NCBI RefSeq assembly: GCF_013376045.1
Contig: NZ_JABMJG010000005.1
Location: 380,080-444,079 of the forward strand
Length of the DNA: 64,000 nucleotides
Direction: 5' to 3'
DNA from: Variovorax sp. SG517
GTDB lineage: Bacteria > Pseudomonadota > Gammaproteobacteria > Burkholderiales > Burkholderiaceae_C
Part shown: one piece after another, positions 7,603-16,065 of the stretch
Position numbering within the stretch: the stretch's first letter is position 1
Layout: each line of letters opens with the position of its first letter
Translations under genes and position numbers: made by a program
The notes under the pieces: generated by a model
The model's database searches: none
The model's input: the letters and a program-made list of their open reading frames with translations, nothing else
Told to the model about the DNA's origin: nothing

Positions 7603-9002
7603 GCGGCGAAGCTGCTTCCTCCCCGCGCATCGTCGTGGTCGGCACCGGCCCGGCCGGCGTGCGCGCCGCGCAGGCGCTGGTGCAGGCCGGCGTGCGGCCG
7701 GTCGTCGTCGACGAGGGCCGGCGCGACGGCGGCCAGATCTACCGGCGCCAGCCCGAGGGCTTCAAGCGCCCCTACGCCAAGCTCTACGGCACCGAGGCCG
7801 CGAAGGCGCAGGCGCTGCACGGCGACTTCGACGCGCTGCGCGAGCGCATCGACTACCGCGGCGACACGCTCGCCTGGAACGTGAGCGCGGGCGAGCTTCA
7901 CGTGGTGCATGCCGGCGAGCCGCGGACGCTGCCCTTCGACGCGCTGTTGGTGTGCAGTGGCGCCACCGACCGCCTGATGCCCGTGGCGGGCTGGCACCGC
8001 GCCGGCTGCTACAGCCTGGGAGCCTCGCAGATCGCGCTGAAGGCGCAGGCCTGCGCGATCGGCTCGCGCGTGGTCTTCATGGGCAGCGGCCCGCTGCTGT
8101 ACCTCGTGGCTTCTCAATATGTGCAGGCCGGCGCCAGGGTGGCGGCGGTGCTCGACACGGCCCCGGCTTCCAAGCCCTGGGGCGCGGTGGCCGGTTTGCT
8201 CGCGCGGCCGCGCCTCGCGCTGCGCGGCCTTGGGCTGATCCGCGGCCTGCGCCGCGCGGGCGTGCCCGTGCTGCAGGGCGTCGTTCCGCTGCGCATCGAG
8301 GGCGACGACAGCCTGGGCGTGCAGGCCGTGGCGGTGCGCGATGCCGATGGACGCGAGCGTCGCTTCGAGTGCGACGCCGTCGGGCTCGGCTGGCACCTGC
8401 GCGCGGAGACGCAACTGGCCGACCTCGCGCGCTGCGAATTCGAGTTCGAACCCGTGAGCCGCCAGTGGCTGCCGCGCATCGATGCCGACGGCCGCAGCAG
8501 CACGCGGGGCGTGTACCTGGCGGGCGACGGCGTTCGCATCCTCGGTGCTGATGGCGCCGAGGCAGCAGGCCGGCTGGCCGCGCTCGCGGCGCTCAAGGAC
8601 CTGGGCCACGCGCAGGGCAGCGCTTTCCACGCCGCCGAATCCGCCGCGCTGCGCCGTACGCTGGCGCAGATGGACCGCTTCCGCCAGGGCCTCGCGCGCG
8701 CCTTTCCGTGGCCGCACGCGCAGGCCGCGTCGCTGCCCGACGAGGCCATCGTGTGCCGCTGCGAGGCCGTCACGGCCGGCGAGCTGCGCCGCTGCGTCGA
8801 CGAGATGGACAGCCGCGAAGTCAACCGCGCCAAGGCCTTCAGCCGCGTCGGCATGGGCCGCTGCCAGGGCCGCTTCTGCGGCCATGCATCGGCCGAGATC
8901 GTGGCGCAGGCCAGCGGCGTGCCGGTCGAGCTGGTGGGGCGGCTGCGCTCCCAGGCGCCGGTCAAGCCGCTGATGATGGACACGCGCGAGGTGCAGGCAT
9001 GA
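7599..9002 (+). CDS. NAD(P)/FAD-dependent oxidoreductase with BFD-like 2Fe-2S tail (HcnB/OoxA type)
   Basis: Protein of 467 aa, starting at the ATG that overlaps the upstream stop. The N-terminal FAD motif is IVVVGTGPAGVRAAQAL, and a second nucleotide-binding region lies near RVVFMGSGPLLYLVA. The C-terminal domain resembles bacterioferritin-associated ferredoxin: Cys386-x-Cys388 and Cys422-x4-Cys427 (GMGRCQGRFC) are its four ligands. Family members are the B subunit of hydrogen cyanide synthase, opine oxidases and D-hydroxyproline dehydrogenase. Cyanide production should not be assumed, because the aminotransferase/Lrp context fits amino-acid or opine catabolism better. Confidence 0.85.
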   Translation: MSGEAASSPRIVVVGTGPAGVRAAQALVQAGVRPVVVDEGRRDGGQIYRRQPEGFKRPYAKLYGTEAAKAQALHGDFDALRERIDYRGDTLAWNVSAGELHVVHAGEPRTLPFDALLVCSGATDRLMPVAGWHRAGCYSLGASQIALKAQACAIGSRVVFMGSGPLLYLVASQYVQAGARVAAVLDTAPASKPWGAVAGLLARPRLALRGLGLIRGLRRAGVPVLQGVVPLRIEGDDSLGVQAVAVRDADGRERRFECDAVGLGWHLRAETQLADLARCEFEFEPVSRQWLPRIDADGRSSTRGVYLAGDGVRILGADGAEAAGRLAALAALKDLGHAQGSAFHAAESAALRRTLAQMDRFRQGLARAFPWPHAQAASLPDEAIVCRCEAVTAGELRRCVDEMDSREVNRAKAFSRVGMGRCQGRFCGHASAEIVAQASGVPVELVGRLRSQAPVKPLMMDTREVQA

Positions 9003-10165
9003 GCGGCGCGACGACAACGACCGACACCGACGTGCTGGTGCTCGGCGGCGGCCTCATGGGCACCACCGCGGCCTTCTTCCTGCGCCGCCAGCACGGCCTG
9101 TCGGTCACGCTGCTCGAGCGCGAACTCGTGGGCCGGCAGGCCAGCGGCACCAACTTCGGCAACGTGCGCCGGCAGGGCCGCGCGCTGGAACAGATGCCGC
9201 TGGCCAACCGCGCGCGCGCCGTCTGGGGCCGCGTGAAGGAACTGCTGGGCGAAGACCTGGAATTCGTGCCCTACGGCCACCTGCGCGTCTGCTACACCGA
9301 GAAGCAGGCGGCGGTGCTGGAGCAGCACGCGAGGGACGTGAAACCGCTGGGCCTCGATCTCGAACTGTTCGACGCGGCCGGCCTCGCCAGGCGCTGGGGC
9401 ATCTTCGCGCCCGGCATCGTGGCGGGCTCGCTCTCGCCGAACGACGGCCATGCCAATCCGCGCCTGGCCGGCCCGGCCTTCGCGCGCGCGGCGCGGCGGG
9501 CCGGCGCGAACATCGTCGAGCATGCCGAGGTGATGCACGTGGAGCGCGACGGCCATTCGGGCTTCGTTGCGCACACGGCGGACGGCCGGCGCTTTCGCGC
9601 GGCCCAGCTCTTCGTGGCCTGCGGCGCCTGGTCGAACCGCATGGCCGAACAGTTCGGCGAAGGCGTGCCGATGGAGGCTCGCGGCCCGCAGATGGGCGTG
9701 ACCGAGCCGCTGCCCCATGCGATCGGGCCGTCCATCGGCATCTCGTCGCCCATCGAGCACGAGGGCCTGTACTTCAGGCAGATCGCGCGCGGCAACATCG
9801 TCTTCGGCGGCGGGCTCAAGGGGCCGGCGCACGCGGACCACATCCGCGCCTACGTGAAGCCCGACAACGTGCTGCGCCAGATGCGCGAGCTGCGCCGCTT
9901 CGTGCCGGCCTTCGCGCACGTGCAGCTGATCCGCGTGTGGAGCGGCATCGAGGGCTATACGTCGGACTGGCAGCCCGTGATGGGCCCGAGCGCGCGCGTG
10001 CCGGGCCTGTACTACGCCTTCGGCTTCAACGGCGAGGGCTTCGCGATCAGCCCCGGCGTGGGCGAGACGATGGCCGAGCTGATCGCCACCGGATACACCT
10101 CCACGCCCATCGAGAGCTTCTCGATCGGGCGCTTCGCGAACGAACTGGCGCAGCAAGCGGCCTGA
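8999..10165 (+). CDS. FAD-binding oxidoreductase, catalytic subunit (HcnC/OoxB type)
   Basis: Protein of 388 aa. The N-terminal FAD motif is VLVLGGGLMGTTAAFFL, followed by LLERE, and the C-terminal YYAFGFNGEGFAISPGVG is the second flavin contact seen in the glycine/sarcosine/D-amino-acid oxidase family. It should oxidise the amine carbon of the substrate and pass electrons to the two Fe-S subunits encoded just upstream. The start overlaps the previous stop (ATGA). It converges on the cupin/HAD pair, and a short inverted repeat around its stop codon may end transcription. The substrate is not determined; an N-substituted amino acid or opine-like compound is plausible by family. Confidence 0.85.
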   Translation: MSGATTTTDTDVLVLGGGLMGTTAAFFLRRQHGLSVTLLERELVGRQASGTNFGNVRRQGRALEQMPLANRARAVWGRVKELLGEDLEFVPYGHLRVCYTEKQAAVLEQHARDVKPLGLDLELFDAAGLARRWGIFAPGIVAGSLSPNDGHANPRLAGPAFARAARRAGANIVEHAEVMHVERDGHSGFVAHTADGRRFRAAQLFVACGAWSNRMAEQFGEGVPMEARGPQMGVTEPLPHAIGPSIGISSPIEHEGLYFRQIARGNIVFGGGLKGPAHADHIRAYVKPDNVLRQMRELRRFVPAFAHVQLIRVWSGIEGYTSDWQPVMGPSARVPGLYYAFGFNGEGFAISPGVGETMAELIATGYTSTPIESFSIGRFANELAQQAA

Positions 10166-10185
10166 GCCGCTGCCGCCTGTTCCTT
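10156..10185 (+). terminator. Possible terminator at the stop codon of the FAD oxidoreductase
   Basis: AGCGGC (10156-10161) and GCCGCT (10166-10171) flank the stop codon and are followed by a pyrimidine-rich stretch CTGTTCCTTTCCCT. The stem is only 6 bp. It lies between convergent genes. Confidence 0.35.
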
Positions 10186-10188
10186 TCC

Positions 10189-10554
10189 CTATTGCTGCGC
10201 GAGAACGACGAAGACCTTGCGCAGGGTATCTTGCACATGCCACTCGCCGGTGGTGTGCGCCGGAAAGAACAGCGTGTCCCCCGCGCGGATCTGCAGCGCC
10301 TCGCCGCCCGTGGGCGTGAAGGTGCAGGCGCCGGCCAGGATGTGCATGACCTCGGCGTTGGCGAGCTGGCGCTCGAAGCGGCCCGGCTCGCATTGCCAGA
10401 TGCCGCTCTTGTTGTCGCCCGCGCCGGCGAGATCGATGTCGATGCCGCTCAGCCCGCAGGGCGGCTGGCTCAGCGGCCGTGTGGGCGTGCCCTGGTCTTC
10501 GAGGCCGCCGATGGTGGCCGACTGGCGCAGGATGGTGATGCCCGTCATGTCCAT
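10189..10554 (-). CDS. Cupin-domain protein
   Basis: Protein of 121 aa. The core reads GIWQCEPGRFERQLANAEVMHILAG and then IRAGDTLFFPAHTTGEWHV, which matches the two conserved cupin beta-barrel motifs of the small single-domain type; the usual metal-ligand positions are partly altered (Glu and His retained). The ATG overlaps the TGA of the upstream HAD gene (TGATG), so the two are translationally coupled. Such single cupins (DUF861-like) often accompany amine/amino-acid oxidoreductases. The product may be a small-molecule enzyme or sensor, but no specific reaction can be assigned. Confidence 0.8.
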   Translation of the reverse strand: MDMTGITILRQSATIGGLEDQGTPTRPLSQPPCGLSGIDIDLAGAGDNKSGIWQCEPGRFERQLANAEVMHILAGACTFTPTGGEALQIRAGDTLFFPAHTTGEWHVQDTLRKVFVVLAQQ

Positions 10555-11252
10555 CAGCGTCCCGCCTCGACGGCATCCGCCAGCTCGGCCAGCGTGTGGA
10601 AGTGGTAGTCGGGCACGGTGTGCTTCGACTCGATGGTGCCGCCCGAGCCCTTCTGCGCGTGGCGCCGCTCGATCCAGCAGGTGGTGATGCCCAATTGCTT
10701 CGAGATGCCGATGTCGTGGTACTGGCTCTGCGCCACGTGCAGGTTGTCGGCCTGCCTGAAGCCCCAGGCGCCCTCGAAGCGGCCGCGTGCATAGGCGAAG
10801 TAGCGCGCGTCGGGCTTCTCGCACAGCGCGTCGTCGCAGCTCAGCAGCATGTCGAAGGGCGAGCCCAGGGTCTTGTCGAAGTGCGCGAGCGCCCAGGCCT
10901 GGGCGTTGGTCATGGTCACCAGCTTGAAGCGCTTGCCCAGGCGCTCGAGCGCTTCCACCGAGTCGGGGAAGGCCGGCCATTGCGAGACCGAATCGCGCAG
11001 CCCGCGTGCGATGGCATCCGTGTCGGGCAGGCCCAGCGCGGGAGCCACGGCATGCCAGCAGCGCTCGAGGTCGTCCGGATACCAGCCGGCGTTGCCGTCG
11101 GCGCGCGCGCGCCGGTAGGCGGCGAGGAAGTCGTCGTCGCTCACCTCGGCATCGGGCGCCACGCTGCGCAGGTAGGCGAGCATGCCGCCCTCGAAGTCGA
11201 TCAGCGTACCGACGACGTCGAAGGTGAGGACCTTGAAATATTGCAGGGACAT
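10554..11252 (-). CDS. HAD-superfamily protein, haloacid dehalogenase type II-like (second copy)
   Basis: Protein of 232 aa. Motif I is FDVVGTL with nucleophile Asp12 and Val14 where phosphatases have the second Asp; motif II is VTMTNA, motif III lysine lies in LCEKPDARYF, and the last motif is near QSQYHDIGISKQLG. It is clearly diverged from the HAD protein at 1654-2319 but belongs to the same branch. The start at 11252 (MSLQYFKVL) is preferred over an upstream in-frame ATG because homology begins there. It is coupled to the cupin gene and converges with the HcnABC-like operon. As with the first copy, neither phosphatase nor dehalogenase activity is secure. Confidence 0.8.
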   Translation of the reverse strand: MSLQYFKVLTFDVVGTLIDFEGGMLAYLRSVAPDAEVSDDDFLAAYRRARADGNAGWYPDDLERCWHAVAPALGLPDTDAIARGLRDSVSQWPAFPDSVEALERLGKRFKLVTMTNAQAWALAHFDKTLGSPFDMLLSCDDALCEKPDARYFAYARGRFEGAWGFRQADNLHVAQSQYHDIGISKQLGITTCWIERRHAQKGSGGTIESKHTVPDYHFHTLAELADAVEAGR

Positions 11253-11396
11253 GGTGGAAGCGCTCCAGGAGGATGAAGTGGGAATGGCTTCATCGAGCAT
11301 AGGTGCGCTGCCCGGATGCACGTTCCGAACTGAAGGCGCCTGGCGGCACAGGATGCGGTTGTGCCGGCGCGGCCGGCATCTTCTTGCGCAGCGCGC

Positions 11397-11801
11397 TCAG
11401 CCCCCGCCGGCGTGGCCCTGGTGCTGCGGCAGGTCGTCCGTGATCGTGAACCACGGCGCCTTCGAGCCCACGAAGATGTGCGCGCTCGGACGGATGGAAG
11501 GCGCATCCACCAGCGTGCCCAGCGTGACGTGCACGTACTGCCCCTCGCGCACCACCGAGCACAGTAGCGAGCCGCACTTCGCGCAGTGCAGGTCGCCCGC
11601 ATCGGGCTTGCCGTAGATCGTCAGCCCGTCCGCTCCCTGCGTGATGGCGAACTTGCCGCGCTCGATGCCGGCGAAGGGCTTGAAGGCCGAGCCGGTCGCG
11701 CGCCGGCAGTCCGAGCAGTGGCAGTTCAGCGAGTAGGCGAACTCGTCCGCCACCTCGTAATGAACGGCGCCGCACAGGCACCTGCCGGCGAGGATGCTCA
11801 A
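11397..11801 (-). CDS. GFA family (CENP-V/glutathione-dependent formaldehyde-activating) protein
   Basis: Protein of 134 aa. The zinc-binding cysteines are in [24 protein letters not shown] and HCAKCGSLL, the exact GFA layout. The family binds zinc in a beta-tent fold. Some members act on S-hydroxymethylglutathione, but most, including short ones like this, are uncharacterised. The only plausible start before the first Cys pair is TTG at 11801, which overlaps the yebC stop as TTGA. That overlap suggests translational coupling to YebC. Confidence 0.8.
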   Translation of the reverse strand: MSILAGRCLCGAVHYEVADEFAYSLNCHCSDCRRATGSAFKPFAGIERGKFAITQGADGLTIYGKPDAGDLHCAKCGSLLCSVVREGQYVHVTLGTLVDAPSIRPSAHIFVGSKAPWFTITDDLPQHQGHAGGG

Positions 11802-12511
11802 CCTGCCAGCCCCACGTACACGTTCTGCACGTCGTCGTTCGCGTCGATGGCGGCGAGGAAGGTTTCGACTTCCTCCAGCGCCTCGGCGCTCAGGCTCGCG
11901 GGATCGATGGGGTTCTTGGGCTTGTAGCCCAGCTTGGCCGACAGCACCGTGAAGCCCTGCGCGGGCAGTGCGCGGCTTACGAGGTCGAGGTCGGTGGGGT
12001 CGGTGAGGAAGACGGCGGGGTGGTCCTCGCCGGCCGGCTCGAAGTCCTGCGCGCCGGCTTCGATGGCGGCCACTTCGGCATCGGCGTCGGGCGTGGCGGG
12101 TTCGGCCTCGATCATGCCGACGTGGTCGAAGTCCCACGACACCGAGCCCGAGGTGCCGAGCTGGCCCTTGCGGAACAGCACGCGCATCTCGGGCGCTGTG
12201 CGGTTCACGTTGTCGGTGAGGCATTCGACCATCACCGCCACGCGGTGCGGAGCGAAGCCTTCGTAGATCACGTGCTCGTAGTTGACCGATTCACCCGTCA
12301 GGCCCGCGCCCTTCTTGATGGCGCGGTCGAGCGTGTCCTTGGGCATCGATGCCTTGCGGGCCTGTTCCACCGCCAGCCGCAGGCGCGAGTTGGAGGCGGG
12401 GTCGGCGCCGTTGCGCGCGGCCACCACGATTTCCTTGACGAGCTTGCCGAACAGCCGGCCCTTGGCGTTGGCGGCGATGTCCTTGTGCTTGGCTTTCCAC
12501 TGGGCGCCCAT
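11798..12511 (-). CDS. YebC/PmpR family DNA-binding regulatory protein
   Basis: Protein of 237 aa, the normal length. The N-terminal [10 protein letters not shown] and [12 protein letters not shown] are highly conserved in YebC, as are [13 protein letters not shown] and [19 protein letters not shown]. In other bacteria, members have been described as transcriptional regulators and as factors acting on ribosomes stalled at proline-rich motifs. The start is the ATG at 12511; a longer frame upstream lacks homology. It is divergent from the M14 peptidase gene and coupled to the GFA gene. Confidence 0.92.
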   Translation of the reverse strand: MGAQWKAKHKDIAANAKGRLFGKLVKEIVVAARNGADPASNSRLRLAVEQARKASMPKDTLDRAIKKGAGLTGESVNYEHVIYEGFAPHRVAVMVECLTDNVNRTAPEMRVLFRKGQLGTSGSVSWDFDHVGMIEAEPATPDADAEVAAIEAGAQDFEPAGEDHPAVFLTDPTDLDLVSRALPAQGFTVLSAKLGYKPKNPIDPASLSAEALEEVETFLAAIDANDDVQNVYVGLAG

Positions 12512-12615
12512 GTCGTTTCCTTGAATGAATATGTATTGCTTGCGGCCTTGTCTGGCTCTTTTGAAGAAAGAAGGGCTCGATGACCGGGAGGGGCGACTAC
12601 TGTAGCCTTCTTCCC

Positions 12616-14322
12616 ATGACCGCTCCACAAGACACCTCGTACGTCACGCCGTTCGAAGCAGGCAACGGCAACCAGACCGCCACCTGGGCCGAATGCATCG
12701 CCTTCTACGAGCGGCTGGCCAGGGACTTCCCCGGCGTGCTGCGCTGGGGCGAGATCGGCATCTCCGACACCGGCGTTCCCCTTCATGCCGGCGTGGTCAC
12801 TTCAGATGGCGTGTTCGACCGCGAGACGCTCAAGCAGCAGGGCCGCCCGGTGTTCTTCAACAACAACGGCATCCACCCCGGCGAGCCCGAGGGCATCGAC
12901 ACCTGCATGGCGCTGGTGCGCGATTTCTGCACGCAGCCCGAAAAGCTTGCGGCGCTGGGCCGCACGGTGTTCCTCTTCATCCCGGTCTACAACGTGGACG
13001 GCTGCATCGACCGGCAGAACACCTCGCGCGTGAACCAGCTCGGGCCGGAGTCGTTCGGCTTTCGCGGCAACGGCCGGCACCTCGACCTCAACCGCGACTT
13101 CATCAAGTGCGACAGCCTCGCAGCGCAGGTGTTCAACCGCTTCTTCACCGCGTGGGACCCCGACGTGATGGTCGACACCCACACATCCAACGGCGCGGAC
13201 TACAGCTACACCATGACGCTGATCCCGACCCAGCCCGACAAGCTCGGCGGCGGGCTCGGCGCCTTCCTGCGCGAGAACATGCTGCCCGCGGTCTACGCCG
13301 GCATGGAGCGGCGCGGCTGGCCCACCTGCCCCTACATGAATCTGCTGGCCGAGACGCCCGACGACGGCATCGAGGACTTCCTCGACACGCCGCGCTTTTC
13401 CACCGGCTACGCAGCGCTGCACCACACCATCGGCTTCATGCCCGAGACCCACATGCTCAAGCCCTTCGCCGACCGCGTGGCCTCGATGCGGGCGCTGGTG
13501 GAGACGGTGCTCGACTTCGCCATCGCGAATGCGGCGCGCATCCAGGAACTGCGCCGCGAGGCAAAAGCGAAAGCCGCGCGGCAGGCGCGCTGGCCGCTGA
13601 CCTGGCGCAACGACCGCAGCCGGCCAGCGAGCCTTCGCTTCAAGGGCTACGGCGCGGTCCGCACGCCCAGCCTGCTGGGCAGCTACGAGCGCCTGGCCTA
13701 CGACCGCAGCCAGCCGTGGGAGAAGGACATCGTCCATTTCGACCGCTGCATCGAGGAAGCGACGGCCGAGGCGCCCAAGGCCTACCTCGTGCCGCAGGCA
13801 TGGCGCGAGGCGATCGAGCGGCTGGCGTGGAACGGCGTCGAACTGCAGCGGCTCGACGAAGACCGGCTCTTCGACGCGGTGCGCGTCTACCGCATCCGCG
13901 ACGTGACCTCACGCCCCAACGCCTACGAAGGCCACATGTTCCACGACGAGGTGGTGCTGTCGGAAAGCACCGAGCCCTTCCAGGCGCGCGCGGGCGACGT
14001 TCTCGTCTCGCTGGACCAGCCGCAGGCCCGCTACGCGGTCGAGACGCTGGAACCGCTCGCGCACGACAGCTTCTTGCGCTGGGGCTTCTTCAACAGCGTG
14101 CTGGAGAAGAAGGAGAACTTCTCGGCCTACGTCTTCGAGGACACCGCGCTGCGCATGCTGCAAGACGAGCCCGGGCTGAAGCGCCTGTTCGAGCAATGGA
14201 AAGCCGACAACCCCGACAAGCTGGGCGACCCGCAGGCGGTGCTGGGCTTCATCTTCGCGCACGGCCGACGCCATGCGGAAGCGGGGTGGCGACGCTATCC
14301 GGTCGTCGCGCTGATGGGGTAG
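12616..14322 (+). CDS. M14-family zinc metallocarboxypeptidase
   Basis: Protein of 568 aa. The zinc ligands fit the M14 pattern: His87 and Glu90 in GIHPGEPEG and His189 in [17 protein letters not shown], in the first third, carries the Asn-Arg pair that binds the substrate carboxylate in this family. No signal peptide is visible (it begins [10 protein letters not shown]), so it is probably cytoplasmic. The C-terminal half beyond about residue 310 has no family I recognise. The start at 12616 is the first ATG after the divergent intergenic space. Substrate is unknown; it could act on peptides or cell-wall-derived amides. Confidence 0.85.
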   Translation: MTAPQDTSYVTPFEAGNGNQTATWAECIAFYERLARDFPGVLRWGEIGISDTGVPLHAGVVTSDGVFDRETLKQQGRPVFFNNNGIHPGEPEGIDTCMALVRDFCTQPEKLAALGRTVFLFIPVYNVDGCIDRQNTSRVNQLGPESFGFRGNGRHLDLNRDFIKCDSLAAQVFNRFFTAWDPDVMVDTHTSNGADYSYTMTLIPTQPDKLGGGLGAFLRENMLPAVYAGMERRGWPTCPYMNLLAETPDDGIEDFLDTPRFSTGYAALHHTIGFMPETHMLKPFADRVASMRALVETVLDFAIANAARIQELRREAKAKAARQARWPLTWRNDRSRPASLRFKGYGAVRTPSLLGSYERLAYDRSQPWEKDIVHFDRCIEEATAEAPKAYLVPQAWREAIERLAWNGVELQRLDEDRLFDAVRVYRIRDVTSRPNAYEGHMFHDEVVLSESTEPFQARAGDVLVSLDQPQARYAVETLEPLAHDSFLRWGFFNSVLEKKENFSAYVFEDTALRMLQDEPGLKRLFEQWKADNPDKLGDPQAVLGFIFAHGRRHAEAGWRRYPVVALMG

Positions 14323-14416
14323 GCGCGCCCCCGAGCGAACGACAGCAGTTTTTTCCAAGTCCTGGCGGCGCGTGGCTTCTAAGCTGCGGTTCTTTCCCCC
14401 AATCTTTCCGGAGCAA

Positions 14417-15262
14417 ATGACCATGCCGCGAGCCAGCGACGCGCAACAGAAGACGGACCTCTTTCATCGGCTGCACGAAGGCCCCGCGCCGCTGGTGCTC
14501 GTCAACGCCTGGGACGCCGCCAGCGCCCGCATCGTGGAGCGCGCCGGAGCCAGCGCCATCGGCACCACCAGCGCGGGCATGGCCTGGTCGCTGGGCTATG
14601 CCGACGGCGAGCGCATGCCGGTCGATGAATTGCTCGCGGCCTGCGCGCGCATCTGCCGCGTGGCGAGCGTGCCGGTGAGCGTGGACATCGAGAGCGGCTT
14701 CGGCGACAGCGCGCAGGCGGTGCGCGAGGTCGCTGCCGAACTGATCGGCATGGGCGCGGCCGGCATCAACATCGAGGACGGCACCCTGCCCGGCACGCGA
14801 GAGCTGGCATCGCCCGAGGTGCTGCGCGAGCGCATCGCGGCCATCCGCGGGTTGGATGCGCGCTTCTTCATCAACGCGCGCACCGATGTCTACTTCGTGC
14901 CATGGGACGACCCGGTGGCGCGCTTCGAGGAGGCGCTGCGCCGCGCGAAGCTCTATGCGGCGGCGGGCGCGGACGGCATCTTCGTGCCGGGCATGTCCGA
15001 CCCCGACGAGATCGCGCGGCTGGCCGGCGCGCTGGAACTGCCGCTCAACGTGTACGCGGGCTATGCGGGTGCGCCGTCGGCCGATGCCTTCGCGCGGGCC
15101 GGGGCGCGGCGCATCAGCCTGGGCTGCGGGCCGCTGCAGTCCGCGCTGGGGCTGGTGAGCCGCATCGCGGGCGAAGCTTTCGACCAGGGCCGCTTCGGCA
15201 CGATGGGCGAGGGGATGCTGTCGGTCGGCGAGCTCAACGCGCTCTTTCCCGCCACTGCCTGA
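14417..15262 (+). CDS. Isocitrate lyase/phosphoenolpyruvate mutase family protein
   Basis: Protein of 281 aa with the TIM-barrel layout of the PEP-mutase/ICL superfamily: VLVNAWDAASARIVERAG at the N-terminus, SVDIESGFGDS for the metal-binding acidic segment, GINIEDG, then FFINARTDVYF. The KKCGH catalytic motif of isocitrate lyase and methylisocitrate lyase is absent, so it is not either enzyme. It is most like the broad group annotated as carboxyphosphonoenolpyruvate mutase-like or oxaloacetate decarboxylase-like proteins. A metal-dependent C-C or P-C lyase is likely, but the substrate is unknown. It stands alone upstream of the biotin transporter operon. Confidence 0.82.
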   Translation: MTMPRASDAQQKTDLFHRLHEGPAPLVLVNAWDAASARIVERAGASAIGTTSAGMAWSLGYADGERMPVDELLAACARICRVASVPVSVDIESGFGDSAQAVREVAAELIGMGAAGINIEDGTLPGTRELASPEVLRERIAAIRGLDARFFINARTDVYFVPWDDPVARFEEALRRAKLYAAAGADGIFVPGMSDPDEIARLAGALELPLNVYAGYAGAPSADAFARAGARRISLGCGPLQSALGLVSRIAGEAFDQGRFGTMGEGMLSVGELNALFPATA

Positions 15263-15275
15263 GCCTCGCCTGAAC

Positions 15276-15306
15276 CCCGAGCCCGCGAGGCGGGTTCGGG
15301 TACAGT
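15276..15306 (+). promoter_or_regulatory. Inverted repeat and -10-like box ahead of bioM
   Basis: CCCGAGCCCGC (15276-15286) and GCGGGTTCGGG (15290-15300) form an 11-bp inverted repeat with one mismatch, directly abutting TACAGT (15301-15306), a good -10 hexamer. It could be an operator for the biotin uptake genes. No -35 match is evident. Confidence 0.35.
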
Positions 15307-15315
15307 GGGCGCCCC

Positions 15316-16065
15316 TTGCCGCAGCCCAGCCCGTCAGATACCGATTCTTCGCACAGCATCCGCCTCGATGCGGTGACGCTGGTGCGCGGCAGCCACCGCG
15401 TGTTCGAAGGGCTGACGCTGGACCTGCAGGAGATGCGCATCGGCCTCGTCGGCGACAACGGCGCGGGCAAGAGCAGCCTGTTTCGCCTCATCAGCGGGCT
15501 CGACCAGCCGCAGCAGGGGCGCGTGGTGGTGCATGGCTGCGACACGCAGGCCGATCGCGGCCAGCTCGCGAAGCACGTCGGGCTGATGTTCCAGAACCCC
15601 GACGACCAGATCATCTTCCCGACCGTGGCCGAGGAGCTGGCCTTCAGCCTCACCGCGCGCGGCGAGACGCGGCAGGCAGCGCGGCAGCAGGCGCGCGACT
15701 TCCTCGCGCGGCGCGGGCTCGAAGCCTGGGCCGGGCGCGCGGTGAGCGAACTGAGCCAGGGCCAGCGCCAGCAGGTGTGCCTGCTGGCGCTGCAGATCAG
15801 CGAGCCGGCCACGCTGCTGCTCGACGAGCCCTTCGCCAGCCTCGACCTGCTGAGCCAGGCACGGCTGGCCGCGCAGCTGGAAGAGAGCGACCACCAGATC
15901 CTCGTGTCCACGCACCTGCTCGAGCATGTCTACGACTTCGAGCGCGTGCTGTGGCTCGAACAGGGCAGGGTGCGCGCCGACGGACCGGGCCGCGAGGTGT
16001 GCGAGGCCTACGCCGAGGACGTGCGCGAGCGCGCCGCGGCGGAGCGGGGGCGCCACCATGCGTAG
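15316..16065 (+). CDS. bioM: Energy-coupling factor ABC ATPase of biotin transporter
   Basis: Protein of 249 aa. ABC motifs in order: Walker A GDNGAGKSSL, Q-loop FQNPDDQI, signature ELSQGQRQQV, Walker B LLLDEPFASLD, and switch STHLLEH. The FQNPDDQ motif marks the ECF class. It precedes bioN (8-bp overlap) and bioY, forming a complete dedicated biotin uptake system. No ATG lies ahead of the conserved core, so TTG at 15316 is taken as the start; it is only about 10 bp past the -10-like box, so the message would have almost no leader. Confidence 0.88.
   Translation: MPQPSPSDTDSSHSIRLDAVTLVRGSHRVFEGLTLDLQEMRIGLVGDNGAGKSSLFRLISGLDQPQQGRVVVHGCDTQADRGQLAKHVGLMFQNPDDQIIFPTVAEELAFSLTARGETRQAARQQARDFLARRGLEAWAGRAVSELSQGQRQQVCLLALQISEPATLLLDEPFASLDLLSQARLAAQLEESDHQILVSTHLLEHVYDFERVLWLEQGRVRADGPGREVCEAYAEDVRERAAAERGRHHA

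Noticed and set aside
7599..10165. Hydrogen cyanide synthase (hcnABC)
   Set aside because: The subunits are homologous, but opine oxidases and D-hydroxyproline dehydrogenase share the same architecture, and the aminotransferase/Lrp context favours catabolism.
11397..12224. Long GFA protein with a basic N-terminal extension
   Set aside because: The extension is yebC DNA in another frame. The TTG start at 11801, overlapping the yebC stop, gives a typical GFA length.
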